From assembly GCA_003988855.1 (NCBI GenBank), contig QYAI01000238.1, positions 1-29,119 of the forward strand: 29,119 bases of DNA, read 5' to 3'. A program made the translations under genes and the position numbers. Source of the DNA: Arachnopeziza araneosa. Taxonomy: Eukaryota; Ascomycota; Leotiomycetes; Helotiales; Arachnopezizaceae. The notes beneath the pieces are model-generated. The model was not told the origin of the DNA. It made no database searches and was given only the letters and a program-made list of their open reading frames with translations. Of this stretch, positions 20,587 to 29,119 are shown in pieces. Positions within the stretch are counted from its first letter, which is position 1, and each line of letters begins with the position of its first letter.

Positions 20587-21954
20587 TTGGTGATGTTGTC
20601 TGTGCCACTCTACTGCAGTACTTTTCTTAAGTGTTCATGTATTTGTGCATCGAGAAATTCTTGCAGATATATCTCAAAGGCGATTCGGTGTTTGTGGCTA
20701 CATAGATTTCATGGAGAATTGGTCACCCAGTTTCTAGTTCTTCCCGAAACTTTAATAATTATGATACATGAATGGGAGTCAAGGCAGGCGCTATTTTGTA
20801 TACAATAATATTATTGGTTTTCGAGTCTAGTGAAGGGTTTTCTTTTTGAGGGGGTGAGAATTGGAAGTTTTCTCACATTTCTTCTGCCCTTGAGTCATAA
20901 TCTTTAGTAGTGCTGGCACATTTGTTCTCGCTGATAAGGGCGGAAACCCTACTATGGACTAGTCTTACGAAATACTCGGGTCTGAAGAACGAAACCATCA
21001 AAGTCCATCTTTAGTCCAAACAATATACCTCTTGTCTCGTCCCATCCTGGCATGTTACCAGACTTTCAACCTTTGACTCGTTAGTGGAAGCTTTTATCCT
21101 CGCACAGATATGCTCAACAAGGATGCTGCAAGCACAAGGGTGTAATCTAATTTACGTACCTCAAGAATCTTAAGCATAGCACCCCAATGGACAATAAGTC
21201 ATAATACTTAGTCGTGTGTTGGTGAGCTTTAGAGTCCTCCCGTAAATCGCTCGAATTCTCTCCTCAAAGCGATTTTTTTTAATTGCCCTATGTATAGGCT
21301 TACCATCTCCAGGGTAAGAAATTTAAACCTCTGCTGGAGTAGCAGAAAAATTCCGTACTTAGTATTTTAAAGAGGAAGTGCTCCGTTAAATCTTGAAAAG
21401 GCCAACTTAATCGATGGAACCATTACATGAGTCTGCTATTTATTTATGCTTAAAAAAGATACAAGATATGACAATTAATGAACACAAAAAAATGATAGTT
21501 CCTTGATCCGGGCAATAAAAGCCTTCAACAACGAATGAGGAAGTGAAATTAAGATTGTCGCAAGCAAATGAGGAAATATATGAAGTATAAAGTGCAAGTA
21601 AGAAAGAACTTAATCCCCTTACGAGCGATTGGGAGGGAGTACTCATGGGTCAAATATCAGTTAATTTGAAAATAAAGAAGTCAACAGAAGGTTTCTTGGT
21701 CAGATAACCCTTTTCAACTAGGCCCCAATTTATTAAAGCTTTTGACGGGACCTTAGCGGCAATGTAGACGCATAAGCCAGGTACCGGATCTTTCCGTTCT
21801 TTGGAATTGTGGAGACGTATCGCACGCTCCTTCACCGCCAACAATATTCCATTCCTCCTTCACCATCCTCTGAAGTATCTCCAGTACAAGATACAGCTAC
21901 CAATTTGCAGTTGTTGAAAATTACTCTCACCGTCCAATTGGAAGGACATAGATC
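20587..21954. other. Long AT-rich intergenic region before the sphingolipid methyltransferase
   Basis: About 1.37 kb. The first 200-250 bases are probably the CSI2-like 3' UTR. The rest is AT-rich with no ORF that looks like a protein; small minus-strand openings at 21440-21844 have no motifs. The last roughly 150 bases before 21955 are a C/A/T-rich leader. No RNA gene, repeat array or element was recognised. Confidence 0.4.
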
Positions 21955-23679
21955 ATGTCTTCTAATCCTCAAAGTGTCAATGGCTCCGAGAGCGAATTCG
22001 AGTTTATTGAGACTCCCAAAGCTCCCACCCCAACTTTCGAGAAATTCGAGGACTGCGGTGTGAAAACTACTTCTGTAAGCATCTAGCACAACCGATTCGG
22101 TCTCTGCTCCCCAATTGGGCCTCTACTAATTATCTACAAATGAAGTCTCCAGCAATCAAGAATGCACCTCTGCCAGCAGATGGTCCCGGATCAGAGAGCT
22201 TCTCCAATCTACTTCTCGGCACCCTCATTATTATCGTACCTACATACCTCTCATGGAAGATCGGAGGTGGTCTTAAGACCTCTATTTTCTTTGGCCTCTT
22301 CACTAGCATTCCAATCTTGGTTGGCTTTTGGTATCTTGCCTCATCACTCAGCCCTCGAAGAAATGAGAAAGCCAAAATTCCAGGACGTCCAGTAGAGCAC
22401 TACCTCACCTTCAAAAATGCTTCCAACAAAGCCCGATATGTAGGCAGCAACAAAATTCCCATGGAGACATTTCACAACATGTATTTTGATGGCGAAGTTG
22501 ACTTCAATGGCGATTGCCTTGAGGTTATGGAATACCGACACGACTGGGCTAGCTTCAGGTTCACCCTCAGTTTGTTCCAATATGTCTTCTTTCAATTCGC
22601 CCCCGAGGTTATCATGCATACTAGATCTCAAGGTTCGCAAGCATACTTATAAACTTATCAGTTCATCCGCTTACCCAACGCAGACGAAGAGCAAGTTCGA
22701 GATCACTACGACCGTGGTGATGATTTTTATGGATGGTTTCTTGGGCCCCGTATGATCTACACGTCTGGTGTTATATCCGATATCCACACAGAAGAGAGCC
22801 TCGAGCAGCTCCAAGACAACAAACTTGCCATAGTCTGTGAGAAGATCGGTCTTCAATCTGGGGAACGACTTTTAGACATTGGTTGTGGATGGGGAACCCT
22901 TGCTAAGTTTGCAAGTGTGAACTATGGAGCAAAAGCTACGGGCATCACTCTTGGTCGAAACCAAACTGCCTGGGGTAATAATGGTCTCCGAAAAGCTGGA
23001 ATCACCGAGGAGCAGAGTAACATTCTCTGCATGGATTACCGTGATATTCCTGTTCCAGAGGGTAAATACAATAAGATTACATGCCTGGAAATGGCCGAAC
23101 ATGTTGGTATCCGACACTTGACTGGATTTCTACGACAGGTTCATGATATGATGGATGATGATGGAGTTTTTTTCCTCCAAGTAGCTGGACTAAGGAAGAG
23201 CTGGCAATATGAAGATCTGATCTGGGGTCTTTTCATGAACAAGTTTATCTTCCCTGGTGCCGATGCATCTACTCCCCTCAACAACTACATTAGTTCACTA
23301 GAGAGCGCTGGATTTGAGGTAAAGACAGTTGACACTATTGGTGTACACTATTCTGCGACCCTTTGGAGATGGTATCGAAATTGGATTGCCAACAAGGAAA
23401 AGGTTCTTGCAAAATATGGTAATCGATGGTATAGAGTAAGTAGCACGGATATTGTGTTCACATAGACGAAGCTAACCGGGACAGATTTGGGAATTTTTCC
23501 TTGCCTACTCTACCATTGTTTCCCGTCAAGGCTCTGCTACTTGCTATCAAATTACTTTAGTGAAGAACATTAACTCAACTCATCGCATTGAAGGAGTTGA
23601 GACTCAATTTTCACTCTCGGGGGCCCTTCAATCGAGTAAGGCTAGTAATAAAGCTCCTTTCCCTAAGAATGTAGTTTGA
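21955..23679 (+). CDS. Sphingolipid C9-methyltransferase (cyclopropane-synthase family)
   Basis: Exons 21955-22074, 22146-22632, 22684-23435 and 23485-23679 give 517 residues. The enzyme uses S-adenosylmethionine to add the C9 methyl branch on the long-chain base of fungal glucosylceramides. After a polar N-terminus come two hydrophobic helices (about residues 62-79 and 84-106), as in the ER-anchored fungal enzymes. The catalytic region carries QVRDHYDRGDDFYGWFLGP (about 206-224), the SAM motif LLDIGCGWGTLAKF (about 265-278), LEMAEHVG (about 337-344) and YSATLWRWYRNW near the C-terminus. These are typical of cyclopropane-fatty-acid-synthase-type methyltransferases. The intron 1 acceptor (ATGAAG, ending at 22145) is atypical but is the one that keeps the frame. 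The Aspergillus and Fusarium counterparts affect hyphal growth and defensin sensitivity. Confidence 0.9.
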
Positions 23680-24111
23680 ATTTTGCATCATGCTACATCA
23701 GGGGAGATTGTCTACCACTGTGTCTTGTTGAATTGCTAGCTCACGGTACATTGAGAAAGCCTTCCAAAGAGATAATATCGAGATACCGTTGCTAGAAGGG
23801 CTTGAAAAAATATATGGTCATGTGACTGGGTAAAGGGGTGATCGTGTTGTGGTGTAACAATCATTCCTAGAAAGTACTTATAGATAGTTGTAGCTCAATA
23901 ATACCAAAGACTGTGATTCATCACCTGCCTGTACTTAGACTTATCCAAAGACTGTAGACTGAATTCTGTGTGATCGCTTATTGGTTACAAGCTCACTAAA
24001 CCTTACCTCCCTGCTTCGTCATTCTCCCATCTGCATCTCTACATCAACATCGTCTTAAGTATTTTCCTTGTTGATACCTGCTTTTCTCTCTGCACCTTGA
24101 AAACGGCCATC
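23680..24111. other. Intergenic region upstream of PAN1
   Basis: About 430 bases holding the methyltransferase 3' UTR and the PAN1 promoter. The last 100 bases are C/T-rich with few G (leader-like). No ORF, repeat or RNA gene was recognised. Confidence 0.4.
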
Positions 24112-27100
24112 ATGTTTTCCGGTTCTAACTCGTATCTTGGAGGCCAGAGTAGTCGCCCTGGTGGCCCACAGCCGTACAACTCCTTCCAGCCTCAGCAGCA
24201 ACAACCTCAGCAAAGCTACATAAATCCAAACCCAACAGGTTATGGACAGGCTCCTTCGCAATCTAGTTTCACTGCTTATATGCAAAGTCAGCCTACGGGG
24301 TTTCAATCTCAGCAATTACAACCGCAGCAAACAGGCTTCCTAGGCCAACAAAACCCATCACAATTTATCAATGCCCAAGCTCCGCAGCAGCAGCAGTTCC
24401 AAACAGGAGTCCCTCCTATTCCTCAGATTCCTCAGCAATACCAAAATCAAAATCAATCTCAGCAACCTGTTGCACCACTTCAAAAGCCCCAGCCAACCGG
24501 GTTCGCTGCCATGGCGGATAGTTTCAAGACTACATCTTCCGCAGCTCCAGCACGAGGGCGCAGATCATCAAAAGCGAAAGCCGCTGCCAGAATTCCAAGC
24601 ATCAGATTATCTTTCATCACAGCGCAAGATCAAGCAAAGTTCGAGACTCTTTTCAAATCTGCTGTGGGGGATGAACAAACACTCTCTGGTGATAAATCAA
24701 GAGATCTGCTACTTCGATCAAAACTAGATGGCAATAGTTTGTCGCAAATTTGGTATGATCATAATGCTATTGTGAATCACCATTAGAAACTAATGTTATT
24801 TTAGGACACTTGCAGACACCACAAGATCGGGCCAGCTTCATTTCCCAGAATTCGCCCTCGCCATGTACCTATGTAACCTAAAACTTGTTGGGAAACAGCT
24901 ACCTTCCACCCTTCCTGAAAACATTAAAAATGAAGTATCAAGCATGGTGGATATAATCAACTTTGGTGTAGCAGATGATGGACCAGAGCCGGCACCTAGA
25001 AGTACTGCTCCAGACTTCAATATACGCCAGAATGCGGCTTCTCCGCCTACTATTCAACAGCCTCAGCCTATGCAGTCGAATTCGGCTCTTTTGACTGCTC
25101 AAATGACTGGCTTCCCCGGACAACAAAACAACTTCTCGTCGAACGGTTTTCAAGGACAGAGTGGATTTCAACAACCTCATCAAGCCGGTTTCGCCCAAAC
25201 CCAGTCAGGCATGCAGTCAAGTCAAACTGGGTTCCAGAATCTGTCGAACCCTTTGCCTACTGGGTACACCGGACCACGACCACCGATACCTGTAATGCCA
25301 ACAGGCTTCGGTCAGAATCAAGGCTTGTCTCCTTCGCAGACAGGATTGGGAGGAATGGTTGCACCATTGAACAGCCAACCTACCGGGCGACCTGGTCAAT
25401 GGGGATTAGTGAATGCACCTGCGAGCGGATTGCCCAACATTGATTTGCTTCAATCTCGAATGATGCCTCAACAGGGTCGTGAACAGGGCTCATTCACAAC
25501 TTCTGGACTTGCGGGAAACGCAGTTATTCCATGGGCGGTGACCAAGGATGAAAAAACTAGGTATGATTCTGTGTTCAAGGCATGGGATGGCTTTGGGAAA
25601 GGGTTCATCGGTGGGGACGTTGCGATCGAGGTCTTTGGTCAGAGTGGTCTTGAGAAGCCTGACTTGGAACGAGTGTGGACTCTTGCAGACCATGGGAACA
25701 AGGGTCGTCTCAATATGGACGAATTTGCTGTTGCGATGCACTTGATATATCGAAAGCTCAATGGGTATCCATTACCTTCTCAGTTACCGCCTGAACTTGT
25801 ACCACCATCCACGAGGAGCTTTAATGATTCTATCGGTGCTGTCAAATCCCTGCTTCATCAAGAATCCGATTTTCGGAAGAATTCTGGAGCTCGCCTTTTG
25901 CCTCAGAAAACAGGAGTTAGCTATCTGAAAAATCATTCTTTCCGTGGTGACCCGAGCTTTGGGGGCAATGGACGAAAAGACGCCACCGTTTTCAAGAACA
26001 ACGACGATGATGTTGGATATAAATCCAGTGCACGACGAAGACTTGGAAACTCGTCACCACGCCCTTCTTCACCAGCTTCTAGTACTTCCAACGACGACTT
26101 GTCTTTGGAACAATTAAGGAAGAGAATCCGCGAGAAACAAGTTCTGCTGGATGCAATCGACTTCAAAGATGAAAATGCCGCGGATGAGGACGATTTACTA
26201 GATCGACGCGACCGTCAGGAAGCGGACGATTTATATCGTCGGATCCGGCGCATTCAGGAAGATATTGACTCGCATCCAGACGCAGCCTTACGCAATGTAG
26301 ACTCTGGCGCCGAACGACGAATATTAAAACGACAACTTCAAACTCTGACGGATAAGCTTCCTGAGATTGCCTCGGAGGTCCGGAAAACTGAGCGGATTAT
26401 TGCTGATACGCAGCTCGAGTTGTTTCGCTTCAAAGATGGAAAAGCTCATCCCAGCAGTACATCCACTATTTTCGGGACTGGCCCAGGTGGTTCGGTCACG
26501 GAGTCGGATCGTCTAAAAGCCAGAGCGAAAGCCATGATGCAACAACGCTCTGCTGCGCTAACAGGAAAAAAGATTGAGTTGAATAATAGTGACCTTGACG
26601 CACCTAAGCGCTTAGAGGGAGAGAAGCTAAGAATCAGAGATGAGAAGGAGAACAACGAGCGGATGGTTCGAGATGTTGAAGATGGTGTTCGTGAATTTTC
26701 ACGTGGACTTGAGGATAACCTCAAGGGAAGCGCCGACGACTCGACTAGTGAACACGAAAAACGGCGATGGGAGGATGGTCTTGGGGTCGAGGATGAAGTG
26801 AAAGACTTTATCTTTGATTTACAGAGATCCAGTCGGTCTACTAGAGTCAGAGCTGAAGATAGGAGAACTATTCGCGACAATTCATATTCCAACCCGTCTC
26901 CTAGATACGAGAGCCCTTCAACTTCGTCCCCGGTAGAGAGTTTAGTTCCGAAAACTATGACCCCAGCAGCCGGTAGCAACTACTCGCAATACAATTCGCC
27001 TGAAGATCGAGCAGCCTATATCAAGCAGCAAGCAGAACAAAGAATGGCGGAACGGCTTGCCGCCCTTGGTATCAAAGCACCAACAAAACCTGGGGAGACT

Positions 27101-28488
27101 ACTCAGCAGAGGTTGGAGCGTGAGAAGAATGAAAGAGCTATTAAGTTACGACAGGCCGAAGAAGAAGATGCTAAGCGTGAAGCAGAAAGACAGACCAGAA
27201 TCAGCGAAGAGCAGGGGATCTCAGCACCAACATCAGCACCAGTTGCCGTTGAGTCGAAAAGTTCTTTGAAAAGGCCACCACCACCACCGTCCAGGAAGGC
27301 AGCTAGGAGTGATGCAAGTGAACGTAAGTTTGAGGAGCAACGTGTTTTAGAAGAGCAAAAAGCCCAGATACTTGTGACACAAGATCTTGAGTGTGTACTC
27401 CTATCTATTTAAACAGTTAAAATTCTAATAAACTCAGGAATGATGCTGCTCGACAAGAAGCTGAACTTGCTAGAGAACGAGAGGCTTCTGCGGCTCGCTT
27501 GAAAGCGTTGGAGGAGCAAGTAAAGGCTGGTAAAGTAAAGAAAGAAGAAGAAAAGCGCAGAAAGAGGGCCGCCCAAACTGAATCCCGGGAGAAAGAAGCA
27601 AGACTAGCTGCCCAGCGAGCCGAAATCGAGGCTGCACAGACCCGTGAACGAGAGTTGCAGCGTCAATTAGAGGCTATCGATGACGAAGATTCGTCCGACG
27701 ATGAAGGACCAGAGCAAGTCACTCCTCAAGCATCGACTCCCACTCAGAGCAGTCAAGAACTTGAACGAAAAGAGCTATCGCCACCACCGCCTTCTGTCCC
27801 ATCAATCACTCTACCAGTCGTCAGCCCATTAACAGAATCTGAAACCAAAAACCCATTTTTGAAGAAGCTTGCACAAGCTGGAGGTGATTCGGTTTCACCG
27901 CCTGCCCTCTCATCAACTTCCAACAATCCATTCCATCGACTTCCAATCCAAGACACTAGAGCTCCTGACCCTATCATATCACAACCAACCGGAAATAGGC
28001 CATCTCGAGCACGCCCCGAGGAGGACGAATGGTCTGTTGTCGGGTCGGACAAAGAAGATGATTCCTCTGATGACGAAGGACCTGGTGCTGGTAATGCCCG
28101 ACAGCTTGCTTCTATCCTGTTCGGTACCATGGGCCCACCTCGTCCCCTCTCTGCCGCCGGTACTGGTCCTGGATCAACCCCAACTAGCCCGGCACCTATA
28201 AAGGACTCCCCTGCCTCCCCTCCTCCAGCTCCATCAATGCCCGCTTCTGGACCACCACCACCCCCCCCAATGCCAAACTTTGGTGCTCCCCCGCCTCCGC
28301 CTCCTATGCCTGGATCGGGTATGCCAGGTGGTCCACCTCCACCTCCTCCAATGCCTGTTACAAGTACGACAGCTAGTAATACCCGCCCTACGGCCCTTTT
28401 AGGTGAAATTCAGATGGGCAGAGCGCTAAGAAAGACGCAAACAAAAGATAAAAGTGGGGCAGCTGTAGCTGGAAGGGTATTAGATTAA
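24112..28488 (+). CDS. PAN1: Actin cytoskeleton-regulatory complex protein PAN1
   Basis: Exons 24112-24752, 24805-27390 and 27438-28488 give 1425 residues, a normal Pan1 length. Pan1 is the EH-domain scaffold of cortical actin patches; with Sla1 and End3 it activates Arp2/3 during endocytosis. Order: a Gln-rich N-terminus with (Q/P)TG repeats (about 1-160); EH domain 1 (about 166-258, with TLADTTRSGQLHFPEFALAM, split by intron 1); a second Gln/TG-repeat region; EH domain 2 (about 458-553, with TLADHGNKGRLNMDEFAVAM); a long charged coiled coil (about 650-1190); a Ser/Pro linker with acidic SSDDEGP blocks; proline runs (about 1334-1384) for SH3 or profilin binding; and a WH2-like end (LLGEIQMGRALRK, about 1395-1407). 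The TG repeats resemble LxxQxTG sites for Ark1/Prk1 kinases. The frame upstream of the ATG at 24112 has no earlier ATG. Confidence 0.93.
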
Positions 28489-28642
28489 CTTTACTTTAGT
28501 AAAAGTTTGTAAAATAGTATTTAATAAAGTGAAAAAAAAAATTTTAATAATAGTATTGGTAGGAACAAAATTGTGATGTGGTTGTAAAAGGATGCATTCC
28601 TAATTCTATGAGAAGCGGCTATTTATGTCCGCCTAGCCTCGT

Positions 28643-28703
28643 CACATGACTGTCGCACGTGACAGTCATGTGAACATGACTGTCGCACGTGACAGTCATG
28701 TGA
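28643..28703. repeat. Two tandem copies of a 30-bp palindromic unit
   Basis: Unit CATGACTGTC-GCACGT-GACAGTCATG plus TGAA starts at 28645 and again at 28675, so the period is exactly 30 bp and the copies are nearly identical. Each copy is a perfect inverted repeat with 10-bp arms around a 6-bp loop. In the first copy the arms extend to 12 bp (28643-28654 and 28661-28672). Each loop overlaps a CACGTG E-box core (28656-28661 and 28686-28691). It lies about 155 bp past the PAN1 stop codon. Confidence 0.9.
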
Positions 28704-29007
28704 GAGTGAATAATCTCATAACAGAAGTGCCCCCTTAAAGAAAAAACCCTTATGTTCTCATAAGAAAAATACTACTAATTAAAAAGCCTTCAGTGCCTCT
28801 ACTTCTGTCGTTGCTTCTTGCCTTGTTCGCTATTACTTTTCTCGAACTTCTGCTTTAACACTGCTAGAGATGTTTAGTAGCTAATTTATAGCTAGTGTAA
28901 ACTGCTATAGTACTAAAGTAAAACAAAGTTAAATAATTAGTATAGCTAATTTTACTAACTATATTGTAAGCTATATAGTGCGTAACTTAAATGCTTGTAG
29001 CCTAGCT

Positions 29008-29097
29008 AGTTTACTAGTAAGCTATTGTAGAACTTTAGTTAATTTCTTAGCTAGAAGTTTAGTTAGTTTACTAGTAAGCTATTAAAGAAATTTAGTT
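29008..29097. repeat. Imperfect 33-bp direct repeat in AT-rich DNA
   Basis: A 33-bp segment starting AGTTTACTAGTAAGCTATT at 29008-29040 recurs at 29065-29097 with three mismatches. Shorter related pieces (TAGCTAATTT, TAAGCTAT, CTAGCTAG) are scattered from 28870 onward. This suggests a decayed tandem or dispersed repeat that continues beyond the window edge. Confidence 0.7.
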
Positions 29098-29119
29098 GTG
29101 TTACTAGTAGCGCAGTGTT

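Larger units (their letters stand above)
28489..29119. other. AT-rich right flank, possibly a degenerate repeat
   Basis: After the PAN1 stop comes an A/T-rich 3' UTR-like stretch, the tandem palindrome (annotated separately), and from about 28860 DNA dominated by A and T with dense TA dinucleotides and imperfect direct repeats. A short minus-strand segment at about 28797-28872 is more balanced in composition and open, but no domain is recognisable. The first 60 bases of the window are also AT-rich. This could be a mutated transposon remnant; nothing intact is visible. Confidence 0.4.

Noticed and set aside
26446..26979. 177-codon minus-strand ORF inside PAN1
   Set aside because: It is antisense to the PAN1 coiled coil, and its Ser/Leu-rich composition mirrors the sense codons. 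A shadow ORF.
27499..28488. Separate formin-like proline-rich gene after PAN1
   Set aside because: The GTGTGT donor at 27391 and CTCAG acceptor at 27437 join it in phase to the PAN1 coiled coil. The proline run and WH2-like end are normal Pan1 features.
1..29119. CRISPR array, tRNA/rRNA genes, biosynthetic cluster or defence system
   Set aside because: No regularly spaced repeats, no tRNA T-loop signature in a cloverleaf context, and no clustered tailoring or effector genes. The genes are conserved housekeeping functions.

Overview
This window looks like nuclear DNA of a filamentous ascomycete (Pezizomycotina). Genes are compact and carry short introns of about 44-60 nt with GTAAGT-like donors and CTAAC-like branch sites. 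Gene content is typically fungal: BIG1, CSI2, PAN1, sphingolipid C9-methyltransferase and a 161-residue tropomyosin. Leotiomycetes is a plausible class from the look of the proteins, but this is an inference without a database search.

Layout, left to right. 224-5821 (minus): a ten-exon SNF2 helicase with an embedded RING finger (SHPRH type), containing a 31-nt exon and an apparent 8-nt microexon. 6378-7076 (plus): mitoribosomal protein mS41/FYV4. 7077-8774: a long, uORF-rich spacer leading to a small basic-region (bZIP-like) factor at 8775-9318. 10281-12473 (plus): INO80 subunit Ies1. 13193-13527 (plus): a small unknown protein. 13986-15337 (minus): a divergent securin candidate, head-to-head with tropomyosin (15682-16324, plus). 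16556-17276 (minus): the rRNA-processing factor Rrp17/NOL12, head-to-head with BIG1 (17480-18609, plus). 19519-20586 (plus): CSI2-like membrane protein. 21955-23679 (plus): sphingolipid C9-methyltransferase. 24112-28488 (plus): PAN1. The right end (28489-29119) is AT-rich and holds a tandem 30-bp palindromic repeat and degenerate direct repeats.

Functionally this is a housekeeping neighbourhood and not a co-regulated cluster. Two themes recur: chromosome and chromatin work (SHPRH, Ies1, securin), and the actin, endocytosis and cell-surface machinery (tropomyosin, PAN1, BIG1, CSI2, glucosylceramide methylation). Two gene pairs share short divergent promoters.

I found no tRNA, rRNA, CRISPR array, intact transposon or defence-like system. 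The most unusual items are the 8-nt microexon in the helicase, the securin candidate with separase-binding and degron-like motifs, the tandem palindrome beyond PAN1, and the basic-region factor with no visible leucine zipper. All exon boundaries were read by eye from splice signals and reading phase. No transcript data were available.
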